Shown one piece after another: positions 53,188-61,299 of a stretch of 64,000 nt of DNA (positions are counted from its first letter, which is position 1; each line of letters begins with the position of its first letter). The notes beneath the pieces were generated by a model. It was not told the origin of the DNA, searched no databases, and worked only from the letters and a program-made list of their open reading frames with translations. This DNA is from DASRHT01 sp035293765 (GTDB lineage Bacteria > Chloroflexota > Ktedonobacteria > Ktedonobacterales > Ktedonobacteraceae), in contig DATGMF010000065.1 of NCBI GenBank assembly GCA_035293765.1, positions 62,001 to 126,000 of the forward strand, written 5' to 3'. The position numbers and the translations under genes are program-made.

Positions 53188-54558
53188 ATGCATACCATTC
53201 GCCGTAACCGCTGGGGAGTGCTGCTTGCTTGCAGTCTCCTCTGCCTTCTAGCTGCTTGCGGTTCCAATGCGCCTTCATCACCGTCATCATCGAGCACTCC
53301 TGCTGCGAACGGGACGACGGTCACGGGACAAAAACCTGGCACGCCTCCATCCTCGACCGCTCCATCCACGACTTCTGCCATGCCGCCGACACAGACCGAT
53401 TGCCCGGCAGCCGGGATGGCACGCGCGCTGGTCGCGGCTCCCCTGGCTCTGGGTTCGCACCAGAATTTCGTCTATCAGGTCAACGAGGGACCATATAACG
53501 CGCCGACTTTTGGCACGTTGAAACGCTACGATGCTGTGACGGGGCAGAAAACAGAGATCGTCAAGCTGGCTCATACCGTCGTTTCTGAGGGACAGGTCTC
53601 AAACGATGGGCAATGGCTGCTTTTCGTTGCTGCAACGGGAGGGCAAAATAAGTTGCAAGCGGTGCGCATGGATGGGCAGGGATTGCAGACCCTGTACTGC
53701 AATAGCGCCAATCTGCGCCTCGGCCCTCTCCAGTGGTCTACTAACCAGAAAATGATCGCCTTTAGCCTCTTTGACGACAGTCACCGCACCGAAAGCATCG
53801 AGTTGCTGAATACTGGCAGTGGAACGCTCCAGACGCTGCTTACGGTGTCCACTGCGCCAGGGTCTGGCGTCAATCTCAGTACCTGGCTTGATAATACGCG
53901 TCTCTACCTGACCAATACGCCTATCGATCAGCCGCCGGATACCCTCTATATCCTTGATACTGGCAAAGGGGCAGGTCAGCATATGAGCGATCTGGCTACA
54001 GTGTTTCATGGTCCGCCATCTTTTGGAGACTTTGATAGTAGCTTTGACGGGACGCAGTTGTTTATAGACCACAGTGGCTGTGGCATGGGGGGCTGCTATC
54101 CTCCGAGCGATATCATCGCTATGCCAGCTACCGGAGGCGCTCAGCATACGATCATGCACAATGCATCCTACAATATGGCAGCAGTGCGAGTGGTCGGTCA
54201 GCATCAATTGCTGGTGCTGATTAGAAACGAGGTTCCCGACGTCACGGGCATCCCTCCCGCCGACAGGTCGCATAACGGACTGTGGATTATGAATACCGAT
54301 GGTACCGGCCTGAGACGCCTGACGACAGATGGCGCAAATGAGACAAGTAGCCTGAATAATTTCAGCCAGTATCCCTGGTCAAATGTCTCCCGCGATGGCA
54401 GCATGTATGTCTTGCACATCATCAAGGTGCTCAATGCTGGTACCAATGCTCTATCCGACACTCTGCTCGTTGGTGATCTGAACGGGGGCACGCCAATTAC
54501 TATTGCTTCTATCGCCGATGGCACAACCCTGGACATGGTCGGTTGGACAACCATGTGA
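53188..54558 (+). CDS. Lipoprotein with predicted beta-propeller (PD40/TolB-like)
   Basis: 456 residues. A lipoprotein signal (MHTIRRNRWGVLLACSLLCL, lipobox LAAC) and a Ser/Thr/Pro-rich linker lead to a repetitive beta-strand domain with WD40/TolB-like blades (VSNDGQWLLFVAATGGQNKL, WSTNQKMIAFSLFDDSHRTE, GLWIMNTDGTGLRRLTTDGA). It should sit on the outer face of the membrane. AAGGAG lies before the ATG, and TGCTATACT near 53088 is a likely extended -10 box. Function unknown. Confidence 0.75.
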   Translation: MHTIRRNRWGVLLACSLLCLLAACGSNAPSSPSSSSTPAANGTTVTGQKPGTPPSSTAPSTTSAMPPTQTDCPAAGMARALVAAPLALGSHQNFVYQVNEGPYNAPTFGTLKRYDAVTGQKTEIVKLAHTVVSEGQVSNDGQWLLFVAATGGQNKLQAVRMDGQGLQTLYCNSANLRLGPLQWSTNQKMIAFSLFDDSHRTESIELLNTGSGTLQTLLTVSTAPGSGVNLSTWLDNTRLYLTNTPIDQPPDTLYILDTGKGAGQHMSDLATVFHGPPSFGDFDSSFDGTQLFIDHSGCGMGGCYPPSDIIAMPATGGAQHTIMHNASYNMAAVRVVGQHQLLVLIRNEVPDVTGIPPADRSHNGLWIMNTDGTGLRRLTTDGANETSSLNNFSQYPWSNVSRDGSMYVLHIIKVLNAGTNALSDTLLVGDLNGGTPITIASIADGTTLDMVGWTTM

Positions 54559-54587
54559 CCCGAATGCAAAGTGCCTTTGTGGTTTTT

Positions 54588-54617
54588 CTCTCCTCGATGC
54601 CTGAGCGTCGAGGAGAG
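54588..54617. other. Hairpin between convergent lipoprotein genes
   Basis: CTCTCCTCGA and TCGAGGAGAG pair perfectly. A T-run precedes rather than follows it on the plus strand, so its use as a terminator is doubtful. Confidence 0.35.
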
Positions 54618-54623
54618 AGTGCT

Positions 54624-55109
54624 TCAATGTGTAACGGTCAACGCCTCCGAGGTTAACCTGATTAACTGCGAGAAGGGCGCCGTTGAGTTACTGTAGAACA
54701 GGGCCAGACGGTAGGTTCCTGGCGGCAAGGCTGCGCTCTTGCCTTTGGGCGCGCTTACGCTGATCGTACCCGTATAGGTCTGCCCTGGAGCAATTGTTAT
54801 CCTGACAGGCAAATTTCCCGTCTTACAGGCCACATCATCTGAGGGCTCCCACTGCCCGTTCATCTGGATTTCCAGTTCGAGAATAGTGCAGCTCGACTGT
54901 GTATCAAAGGCGTAAATGGCGCTCTTCGTTTGATTGATCACGCTAAACTTAATGGGGGCTGTTGTGGTATAGGTCGCATGATCAGTAGTAATGATGATAG
55001 GACCTTTTGTGCGCGTGCCATTATCGGCGGTGTTTCCCCCGCTACATGCTGCAAGCACTATCACAAGGCCCAAACCAATCAACCAGCATAATAGAGATTT
55101 CTTGCCCAT
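54624..55109 (-). CDS. Small lipoprotein of unknown function
   Basis: 161 residues starting MGKKSLLCWLIGLGLVIVLA with lipobox LAAC. The mature part is an all-beta, Ig-like domain (ITTDHATYTTTAPIKFSVIN, then PGQTYTGTISVSAPKG and LPPGTYRLALFYS) with two cysteines (SSC, VAC) that may pair. The pattern resembles extracellular BsuPI-type or DUF-class Ig domains but was not matched confidently. ATG at 55109 has GGGAGGTGAAAAAG upstream; an in-frame start 10 codons earlier lacks one. Confidence 0.7.
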   Translation of the reverse strand: MGKKSLLCWLIGLGLVIVLAACSGGNTADNGTRTKGPIIITTDHATYTTTAPIKFSVINQTKSAIYAFDTQSSCTILELEIQMNGQWEPSDDVACKTGNLPVRITIAPGQTYTGTISVSAPKGKSAALPPGTYRLALFYSNSTAPFSQLIRLTSEALTVTH

Positions 55110-55280
55110 CTTTTTCACCTCCCACCAATAGTAGCTCATGAAACCACTATTGATTCTCTTTCCCCACTTAAATGTAAAACTATCTTACATTTATTAATAT
55201 AAGAAGTCCTCCAAATATATGCCTGTCTATTTTCAGGACTTTTCTTCAGTTTTCTTTTTATATGGAGGAAGATTAACGTT

Positions 55281-56699
55281 TTACAGGCGCGATTGCAGGC
55301 GTACCAGTTTCGGCCCGGAAGTTTTCGTTGTCTCACCTCCCAGAGCGCGAATCGCGTCGATAGTTTCCTGCGCATTGCGTACGAATTCGGCGCGGGTTGG
55401 CAATGCAGCCTTGAATACGTCAACGGTCATATCGTCAAGGAAACGTGTGCCTTCGTTGTCCAGCATGACGCGTGGCAGCAGGATCAGGTCCCCCAGATTG
55501 CCGTTTTCCTCTAACGCTGCCAGCACATCCTGCCCACAGAGCAGTCCGGCGACCGTGACCTCCGCCCCGAAGAATTTGTTGATTATCGGTAATACCTGAA
55601 CCTCAAGCTGCCTGATCCTGCGCAGGTCTTCGGCCAGCGTTTCGATGATCGGGCGGGCCATCGTGCTGGTGACGAGCGTGACGCGGCGTTGTTCAGGCAG
55701 GCTCACGGGCAACCTGCGCTTGCTGCGTGCCCACTGATCGATCAGGTAACGCGTCATGCCAACGCCGTTCTCGATCTGTGAATAGCTGCCGTAGTGGCTG
55801 GCAGGCGGGAAAGCGCGCTCCGTGAGATAGTACCACTCGTCCGAAAGATAGACGAAAGGATAGCCCTCGGGATCACTGGCCGTGAACTGGCGCTGGTGGG
55901 CTTCAACCTGCTCGATGATGGCCTCCGCCTCTGCGCGCGTGTAATGCCGCAGCTCTGGCAGTTCGCCTATTTTAATCATATTGTTGTATTTGGTCAGGCC
56001 CACAGGTACCACCGAGATTGACTCGACGATGGGGCGCAGTGCGGTCAGTTCGCGAATGCTGCGGTCAAGCTCCTCGCCGTCGTTGATGGTGGGGCAGAGC
56101 ACGAGCTGCGTGTGGCAGGTGATATGCATGTCTCCCAACCGCCGGATCTGCTCCAGCACTTCGCCCGCTCTAGGGCCATCCACCATCCTGCGGCGCAGTT
56201 CGGGATTGGTGGTATGGACGGAGACATAGAGGGGCGTCAATTTCTGCTCGTCCAGGCGCTGCCAATCCTGCTCCTTTAAGTTTGTGAGCGTGATGAAATT
56301 GCCAAAGAGGAAAGAGTAGCGGTAATCGTCATCTTTGATATAGAGCGAGGAGCGCATGCCGTGCGCCAGCCCGGGCTGTGGTGCGAACCGTTCGGGCAGG
56401 CCCTTAATAAAGCAGAACACGCATTTATTGGCGCACTGACGAATAAAGGGCGTCGGCTCTTCGCCAAAGAGCACGCCCAGATTTTCGTCATATGTTTTAG
56501 TAATGTGAACCTCGTGCTGCTCCTGCTGACGTTCGAAGCCGAGCGTCAGTTCTTCGTCCGCGACATAAAAGCGATAATCGACGAGGTCGCGAATAAGATG
56601 ACCGTTGATTGTGCGAATAAGATCACCTGGCTGTAGCCCGGCGCGGTCCGCGGGACTCTCGGGCACTACCTCACGCACCCATCCATACAATTTTGGCAT
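55281..56699 (-). CDS. PDZ, radical-SAM and DUF512 protein
   Basis: 472 residues. N-terminal PDZ domain (VVPESPADRAGLQPGDLI), radical-SAM-like cysteine cluster CANKCVFCFI near residue 89, and a C-terminal DUF512 region (STMARPIIETLAEDLR, then GAEVTVAGLLCGQDVLAALE). This architecture is widespread in Firmicutes, Chloroflexi and Cyanobacteria, often described as a NifB/MoaA-related Fe-S oxidoreductase; the substrate is unknown. In several genomes it adjoins the GTPase gene der, which is not seen here. It is transcribed alone. Confidence 0.9.
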   Translation of the reverse strand: MPKLYGWVREVVPESPADRAGLQPGDLIRTINGHLIRDLVDYRFYVADEELTLGFERQQEQHEVHITKTYDENLGVLFGEEPTPFIRQCANKCVFCFIKGLPERFAPQPGLAHGMRSSLYIKDDDYRYSFLFGNFITLTNLKEQDWQRLDEQKLTPLYVSVHTTNPELRRRMVDGPRAGEVLEQIRRLGDMHITCHTQLVLCPTINDGEELDRSIRELTALRPIVESISVVPVGLTKYNNMIKIGELPELRHYTRAEAEAIIEQVEAHQRQFTASDPEGYPFVYLSDEWYYLTERAFPPASHYGSYSQIENGVGMTRYLIDQWARSKRRLPVSLPEQRRVTLVTSTMARPIIETLAEDLRRIRQLEVQVLPIINKFFGAEVTVAGLLCGQDVLAALEENGNLGDLILLPRVMLDNEGTRFLDDMTVDVFKAALPTRAEFVRNAQETIDAIRALGGETTKTSGPKLVRLQSRL

Positions 56700-57076
56700 T
56701 GACGTATTTCCTTAAAGATAAAACAGAGGCAGCTCAGCAATCTTCCGATGTAGGGACAGGGCTGGCCCCTGCCCTGATCGCTTTCCCTATCCTGCTAACT
56801 CCCGCCCTGTTAATGCCTGCCCTGCTAGATATTTCTGATATCCGAGTGATTATAACCGCTATTAGCATGATCGTCAAATGGCGCTTGATGTGGAAGGGGA
56901 GGGACAAGCGAGCAGGGGCCAGCCCTGCCCTTGTTTATTCAAGAAACATTGGGTAACATTGTAAGTACCACCTCGGTCTTGCAAAGGATCGAGATCACGG
57001 CTGGATGCTACATTCAGACCTGCGATAATCCTGTCACGTTATGCGCTTTCTGCCTTGATCTGGGAAGGAGCAATCC
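56700..57076. other. 377-base intergenic region
   Basis: It contains the inverted-repeat element 56750-56930; otherwise no gene was recognised. GGAAGGAGCAATCC near 57063-57076 is the Shine-Dalgarno of the permease gene. Confidence 0.55.
56750..56930. repeat. Element with inverted GGGCTGGCCCCTGCC ends
   Basis: The left end at 56750-56776 (GTAGGGACAGGGCTGGCCCC...) and the right end at 56912-56930 are inverted copies about 135 bases apart. It resembles 28075-28212 in its ends and 5728-5938 in overall form. No reading frame inside. Confidence 0.55.
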
Positions 57077-58525
57077 ATGTCAGTTCAGTCCTCATCCTCA
57101 TCTTCTGCACAGGAACAGTTGCGCCCAAATACGATTGGTCTGCCAGGGGTTTTATTTCAGTCAATTACAACGATGGCCCCTGCCTCCGCCGTGGCGTTTA
57201 GCCTGGGTGCTGCTATCCCGTTCGCGGGCGGCGCTCTGCCGCTTGCAGTGTTAATAGCCCTGGTAATCTGTCCCTTTATTGCATTATGTATTGGGGCGAT
57301 GGCGAAGTATCTGCCATCTGCCGGTGGCTACTATACCTATGTGAGCCACTCTCTTGGCACGCATGCGGGCTGGCTGACCGGCTGGCTCTTTAGCCTGGCC
57401 TATCTGCTGATCGTCCCTTTCCAGTTACTAGTCCTGGGACCCACGGCAGATGATTTTGTCAAAAGCACTTTCGGTCTCTCCTTAGGAGCGAATGGTTGGG
57501 CTGTCTGGGCAGTTATTTTCGCCTTGATCGTCTTTGGCCTGACCTATTTCGGCATTAAGATTTCAGCCGATGTCGGGGTTGTGCTGGGTGTGATTGAGAT
57601 CGGCGTATTTGTATTGCTCTCCATCTGGCTGATTGTTGACGCTGGCAGCCATAACACGCTGCAAACCTTTAATCCGGCCTCCAGCCTCCAACATGGGCTG
57701 GATGGCTGGCAGGGCATCCTTTTTGGCATCATCTTCGTGTTTCTGGCGTTTGCGGGCTTTGAATCTTCTGCCCCTCTGGCGGAAGAGACGCAGAATCCAC
57801 GCCGGACGGTGCCGCGCGCGATCCTTCTCTCGGTAATCATCATCGGCATTTTCTACGTATTTTGCTCGTATGCCGGTGTGGTTGGCTGGGGACTGGACAA
57901 AATCGCTGCCTATCCCAATGATGCGAACCCGTGGGGCACGCTGGCTAAACGCGTCTGGGGACCGTTTGAATTTATCGTGATCCTGGCGATTCTCAATAGT
58001 GCTCTGGCTAACTCTAATGCAGGCGTGAATGCCGCGACGCGTGTGCTTTTTGCGATGGGGAGAGCTGGAACGTTACCTGCGCCGCTGGCCCACCTTAATC
58101 GTTACCGCGTCCCGGATGTTGCCATCGTTCTCACAATGATTATTGCGGTCATCTTTTCCCTCTGGCCTGGTTTTGTATACGGCCCGAGCCAGGCATTTGC
58201 CCTGCTGGGAGCAATTATCACGGTTCCGATCCTTCTGGTCTACATGGCTACCTGTATTTCGGTACCGTTCTTCTACCGCCGTGAGCATGCGAACGAATTC
58301 AACGTCTGGCGTCATATAGTAGTGCCCGTTATTCCGTTCATTTTCCTGCTGATAGTACTGTACTTCCAGTTCGTACCGCTACCCGCTGCTCCGCTGAATC
58401 TGGTGGGGCCAATCTGTGCCGCCTGGCTGGTGCTGGGCGTGATTATTGTTGTCTTGCTTGGTCTACGTAACCCCGATACGTTGGCGGCAGGGCGCGCTAT
58501 TTATGCAGAAGGAGAGGAAGCGTAA
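57077..58525 (+). CDS. APC-superfamily amino acid permease
   Basis: 482 residues with about 12 membrane segments. The APC signature near TM1 is present (GLPGVLFQSITTMAPASAVA), as is the FVFLAFAGFESSAPLAEETQNPRRTVPRAI segment, shown here only in part as AFAGFESSAPLAEE. The substrate is probably an amino acid, amine or amide. It is followed after 3 bases by a formamidase/acetamidase gene, so it may import an amide or its precursor. GGAAGGAG precedes the ATG. Confidence 0.92.
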   Translation: MSVQSSSSSSAQEQLRPNTIGLPGVLFQSITTMAPASAVAFSLGAAIPFAGGALPLAVLIALVICPFIALCIGAMAKYLPSAGGYYTYVSHSLGTHAGWLTGWLFSLAYLLIVPFQLLVLGPTADDFVKSTFGLSLGANGWAVWAVIFALIVFGLTYFGIKISADVGVVLGVIEIGVFVLLSIWLIVDAGSHNTLQTFNPASSLQHGLDGWQGILFGIIFVFLAFAGFESSAPLAEETQNPRRTVPRAILLSVIIIGIFYVFCSYAGVVGWGLDKIAAYPNDANPWGTLAKRVWGPFEFIVILAILNSALANSNAGVNAATRVLFAMGRAGTLPAPLAHLNRYRVPDVAIVLTMIIAVIFSLWPGFVYGPSQAFALLGAIITVPILLVYMATCISVPFFYRREHANEFNVWRHIVVPVIPFIFLLIVLYFQFVPLPAAPLNLVGPICAAWLVLGVIIVVLLGLRNPDTLAAGRAIYAEGEEA

Positions 58526-58528
58526 CGT

Positions 58529-59464
58529 ATGGCTATCAACATCAAGTATCACCTTTCACAGGAGCATACGCATTGTCGCTGGGATCACAGCATTGCTCCT
58601 CTGGTGAAGGTTGCCCCTGGAGAAGTGGTGGAACTGGAGACGAAGGAGGCATCCTCGGGTCAGATCGTTCCTGGCTGCTCTGTAGATATCTTATCCAACC
58701 TGGATTTTAGCGTGATCCATCCTCTGACCGGTCCGGTCGAGATTGAGGGCGCACAGCCCGGCGATGTGCTTGAAGTCGAAGTGCTGGATATTCGCGTCAA
58801 AGAGTGGGGATGGACCGCGATCATTCCCGGCTTCAACCTGCTGGCCGATGAATTTCCCGAGCCCTATCTGAATGTGTGGGAGCTGCATGGCGATCATGCC
58901 TATTTCAAACCCAACATTCGCATTCCTCTGGAGCCGTTTTGTGGCGTGATGGGCGTTGCTCCAGCCGAACCGGGTTCACTCGATACTATCCCTCCACGTT
59001 TGAATGGTGGTAATATCGATATCAAGCAACTGGTGAAAGGTTCCAAGCTGTTCCTGCCCGTGTTGTATCCGGGCGCGCTCTTCTCGCTGGGTGACACGCA
59101 TGGAGCGCAGGGCGATGGCGAAGTTTGCGGGACGGCTATTGAAGGCCCGATGCTGGTGACGGTCCGGTTCGACCTGCATAAAGGCGTGAGTATTCCCGAA
59201 CTCCAGTACACCACGCCTGGATCGGCGGTCGAGAAGGCGAATAAGAAGGGCTACTATGTCACAACAGGCCACAGCCCCGATCTGTTTGTTGCGGCCCAGA
59301 AGGCGACGCGCCATATGATCGATCATCTCAGCAAAAACTATGGCCTGACGCGACCCGAAGCGTTCGCATTGTGCAGCGTAACCGTAGATTTACGTGTGAG
59401 CGAGATCGTGGATGCGCCCAACTGGCTGATTTCCGCCTTCTTGCCCCTGGACATTTTTGAATAA
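58529..59464 (+). CDS. Acetamidase/formamidase family protein
   Basis: 311 residues of the FmdA/AmdA family: PLTGPVEIEGAQPGDVLEVE near residue 68, PLEPFCGVMGVAPAEPGSLD near 134, NGGNIDIKQLVKGSKLFLPV near 162, and FSLGDTHGAQGDGEVCGTAIE. The enzyme releases ammonia from formamide or acetamide. It is translated directly after the permease gene (3-base gap), suggesting uptake and breakdown of an amide as a nitrogen source. Confidence 0.94.
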   Translation: MAINIKYHLSQEHTHCRWDHSIAPLVKVAPGEVVELETKEASSGQIVPGCSVDILSNLDFSVIHPLTGPVEIEGAQPGDVLEVEVLDIRVKEWGWTAIIPGFNLLADEFPEPYLNVWELHGDHAYFKPNIRIPLEPFCGVMGVAPAEPGSLDTIPPRLNGGNIDIKQLVKGSKLFLPVLYPGALFSLGDTHGAQGDGEVCGTAIEGPMLVTVRFDLHKGVSIPELQYTTPGSAVEKANKKGYYVTTGHSPDLFVAAQKATRHMIDHLSKNYGLTRPEAFALCSVTVDLRVSEIVDAPNWLISAFLPLDIFE

Positions 59465-59494
59465 CCGCTCAACTGTGAGAAAGGGCAAACTAGC

Positions 59495-59683
59495 ATGAAA
59501 AACCATTCCGCTGGTAAGGCATTCCTTACAGACGACCTGAGCGAAGCTAGACGCGGTAGCGGCGTTGGTCGTCTGGATAACAAGACACTTGCCTGGGCAA
59601 TTGGGGCTGTGACGACGTTCACGGTAATCTCCATCCTGGGTCCGATCCTCTGGGAACGGCAAGCCCGTAAAGAGAAGAGGTAG
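59495..59683 (+). CDS. Small single-pass membrane protein
   Basis: 62 residues starting MKNHSAGKAFLTDDLSEARR, with one membrane segment (about 33-52, AWAIGAVTTFTVISILGPIL) and a basic C-terminus. It lies 30 bases after the amidase gene and before the terminator at 59688, so it appears to be the third gene of the permease-amidase operon. GAGAAAGGGC lies upstream of the ATG. No family was recognised; it may be an accessory subunit of the permease. Confidence 0.6.
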   Translation: MKNHSAGKAFLTDDLSEARRGSGVGRLDNKTLAWAIGAVTTFTVISILGPILWERQARKEKR

Positions 59684-59687
59684 TGTA

Positions 59688-59713
59688 AGCAGGGCCGCAT
59701 TTGCGGCCCTGCT
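59688..59713 (+). terminator. Intrinsic terminator of the permease-amidase operon
   Basis: AGCAGGGCCGCA and TGCGGCCCTGCT pair perfectly around a 2-base centre, followed by GATTTTA. Confidence 0.82.
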
Positions 59714-59830
59714 GATTTTACGTTGCTTTGTCGTCAGTTATTCTAATTTTCAATCGAGAAAGTAGAAATTGATAAATAAACTCTAGAAATATGCTCTTTA
59801 CTGTGTTACACTCATATGGTCGGGATCAAT

Positions 59831-59900
59831 GTACTTTGAAATATTTCGCACTAGTGGGGCAGGGGCAAGCCCAGACCCTACAGAACGCGGAATCAAAGTA
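59831..59900. repeat. Short element with TACTTTGA-type inverted ends, copy 2
   Basis: The left end GTACTTTGAAATATTTCGCA and the right end GAACGCGGAATCAAAGTA match the ends of 8465-8572; the adjoining GGGGCAAGCCCAGACCCTAC differs at one position from copy 1. It lies just upstream of the Rpn-type nuclease gene. Confidence 0.6.
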
Positions 59901-59941
59901 GGTCCAGCGGGAAGATTTGTGGAAAGGGATGAATAGACAAT

Positions 59942-60925
59942 ATGGCGAAACTGTGGGACGATACGATGAAACGGCTCATCAGTGCTCACCCCCAACATTT
60001 TGTTTCATGGCTGCTCAAGGATGCGCAGTTCATGCAACTGTTACCTCAAGAATTAAAAAACAAGACGCGTGAGGCCGATGTTATTTTCCAGGTGCTCCTC
60101 AATGAGGCGGAGATGCTCCTGCACCTCGAATTTCAAAGCAGCGATGACAGCAACATGGCATTGCGCCTGCTGGAGTACAATGTTCTTGCGATCAGTGAGT
60201 ACAAACGACCAGTCCTCTCCTGTGTGCTGTATTTGCGCAAGGGGCAGACGATAGCGGAGTCGCCCCTGGAGTGGAGACTGCCAAATGGACAAGCTGTACT
60301 CACGTTCACGTTTCTCGTCGTCAAACTGTGGGAAGTTGCCGCAGAAGAGATCACGCAAACAGGGCTGGTTGGACTGCTGCCATTACTGCCGCTCACCCGA
60401 GATGGAGCGCGGCACGAGGTCATCGAAGTCATGATCGAGCATATTATGGCTGCAAAACAGTTCAATCTGCTGACCTGGGGCGAAATCTTCGCAGGACTGG
60501 TGTTAAAGGATGTTCATGATCAAGAATGGCTGAAACGGAGGTTTGCGATGCATAAAGACATTCTAGAAGAATCCTGGGTTTATCAGGAAATCGTTCGGGA
60601 GGGCCTGGAGAAGGGGATGCAAAAAGGTATCGAGCAAGGGATGCAGAAGGGTATCGAGCAAGGGATGCAGAAGGGCATCGAGCAGGGGATGCAGAAGGGT
60701 ATCGAGCAAGGAGTGGAACAGGAACGCCGAAGGCAGCGGCAGGCACTGGTGTCAATCGTTCAAGGTGTTATTCAAGGGCGCTTTCCTGAATTGAGCGATC
60801 TGGCGAAAGAACAGGCGGATAAGGCTATCGAACCAGCACAACTCCAGGAGTTGCTGCTTAAAATCGGGCTGGCGAAGGAGACAGAAGAGGCTCGACAGGC
60901 GCTTATGGAGTTCAGTGACGCTTGA
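59942..60925 (+). CDS. Rpn/PD-(D/E)xK-family nuclease with octapeptide repeats
   Basis: 327 residues. The N-terminal region fits Rpn (recombination-promoting nuclease/putative transposase) proteins: WDDTMKRLISAHPQHFVSWL, the aspartate in READVIFQV and LLHLEFQSS (ExQ core). After about residue 215 comes a charged region with four exact GMQKGIEQ octapeptide repeats, likely a long helix, then a C-terminal helical domain. The family is often multicopy and linked to RecA-independent DNA exchange. The start is ATG at 59942 with a weak Shine-Dalgarno. A dispersed repeat precedes and another follows it. Confidence 0.82.
   Translation: MAKLWDDTMKRLISAHPQHFVSWLLKDAQFMQLLPQELKNKTREADVIFQVLLNEAEMLLHLEFQSSDDSNMALRLLEYNVLAISEYKRPVLSCVLYLRKGQTIAESPLEWRLPNGQAVLTFTFLVVKLWEVAAEEITQTGLVGLLPLLPLTRDGARHEVIEVMIEHIMAAKQFNLLTWGEIFAGLVLKDVHDQEWLKRRFAMHKDILEESWVYQEIVREGLEKGMQKGIEQGMQKGIEQGMQKGIEQGMQKGIEQGVEQERRRQRQALVSIVQGVIQGRFPELSDLAKEQADKAIEPAQLQELLLKIGLAKETEEARQALMEFSDA
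60614..60709 (+). repeat. Four 24-base in-frame tandem repeats
   Basis: Units 60614-60637, 60638-60661, 60662-60685 and 60686-60709, each encoding GMQKGIEQ and differing by at most a few bases. Copy number is likely to vary between strains without breaking the frame. Confidence 0.9.
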
Positions 60926-60934
60926 GTGAGGCGG

Positions 60935-60990
60935 GGAGCAGGGTAGGTGCGAGGTGGGAAGCAGGGCAGGCGCAAGGCACTGCCCCTACT
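60935..60990. repeat. GGGCAGG...TGCCCCTAC dispersed repeat
   Basis: It ends GGCAAGGCAC-like then TGCCCCTACT; the last bases overlap the -35 box of the glyS leader promoter at 60990. Confidence 0.5.
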
Positions 60991-61018
60991 TGCATCTTTG
61001 CGTCATCTCCGGTATACT
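60990..61018 (+). promoter_or_regulatory. Promoter of the glyS leader
   Basis: TTGCAT (60990-60995) and TATACT (61013-61018) spaced 17 bases apart. Transcription should begin near 61025, just before the T-box leader. Confidence 0.65.
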
Positions 61019-61044
61019 ACGGGCATACAAACATATGAATTCCC

Positions 61045-61283
61045 GACGTTGAGGAAGAGGAGTAGCCTGTCAGGGGTAGCAGCGAGCCGGTAGAGGGTGC
61101 GAGGCCGGCAATCAGCAGCAGGCGAAGGGCGCTTCGGAGTCGGGAGTGGTATAGAATGAGTGGCTTCACTGTTTGAAGTGAAGAAGCAGGGTGGAACCGC
61201 GCATGTTGCCATCAGACGTAGCTGCCCCGGGCCTACGCGGCACATTCGTCCCTGGGCGGATCGAGCGCCTGGGGAATTTTTTA
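61045..61283 (+). promoter_or_regulatory. T-box riboswitch controlling glycyl-tRNA synthetase
   Basis: The conserved T-box AGGGTGGAACCGCG is at 61188-61201. Upstream are an AGTA segment in GAGGAGTAGCC (near 61061) and the Stem I distal pattern AGCGAGCCGG...GCGAGGCCGGC. A stem just before the T-box (CTTCAC/GTGAAG) is stem III. Downstream, 61249-61258 and 61266-61275 pair over ten bases (two G-U) and run into TTTTTT, the terminator. A GGC at 61128-61130 is a possible glycine specifier, but this was not verified by folding. Uncharged tRNA-Gly should favour antitermination and raise synthetase expression. Confidence 0.88.
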
Positions 61284-61299
61284 TGTGAGGAGACCACTC

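Noticed and set aside
60614..60709. Possible CRISPR-like array
   Set aside because: Repeats are contiguous, have no spacers and stay in frame inside a protein-coding gene; the 102-base units at 48715-49065 likewise encode TPRs. No CRISPR array was found in the window despite the Csx3-like gene.
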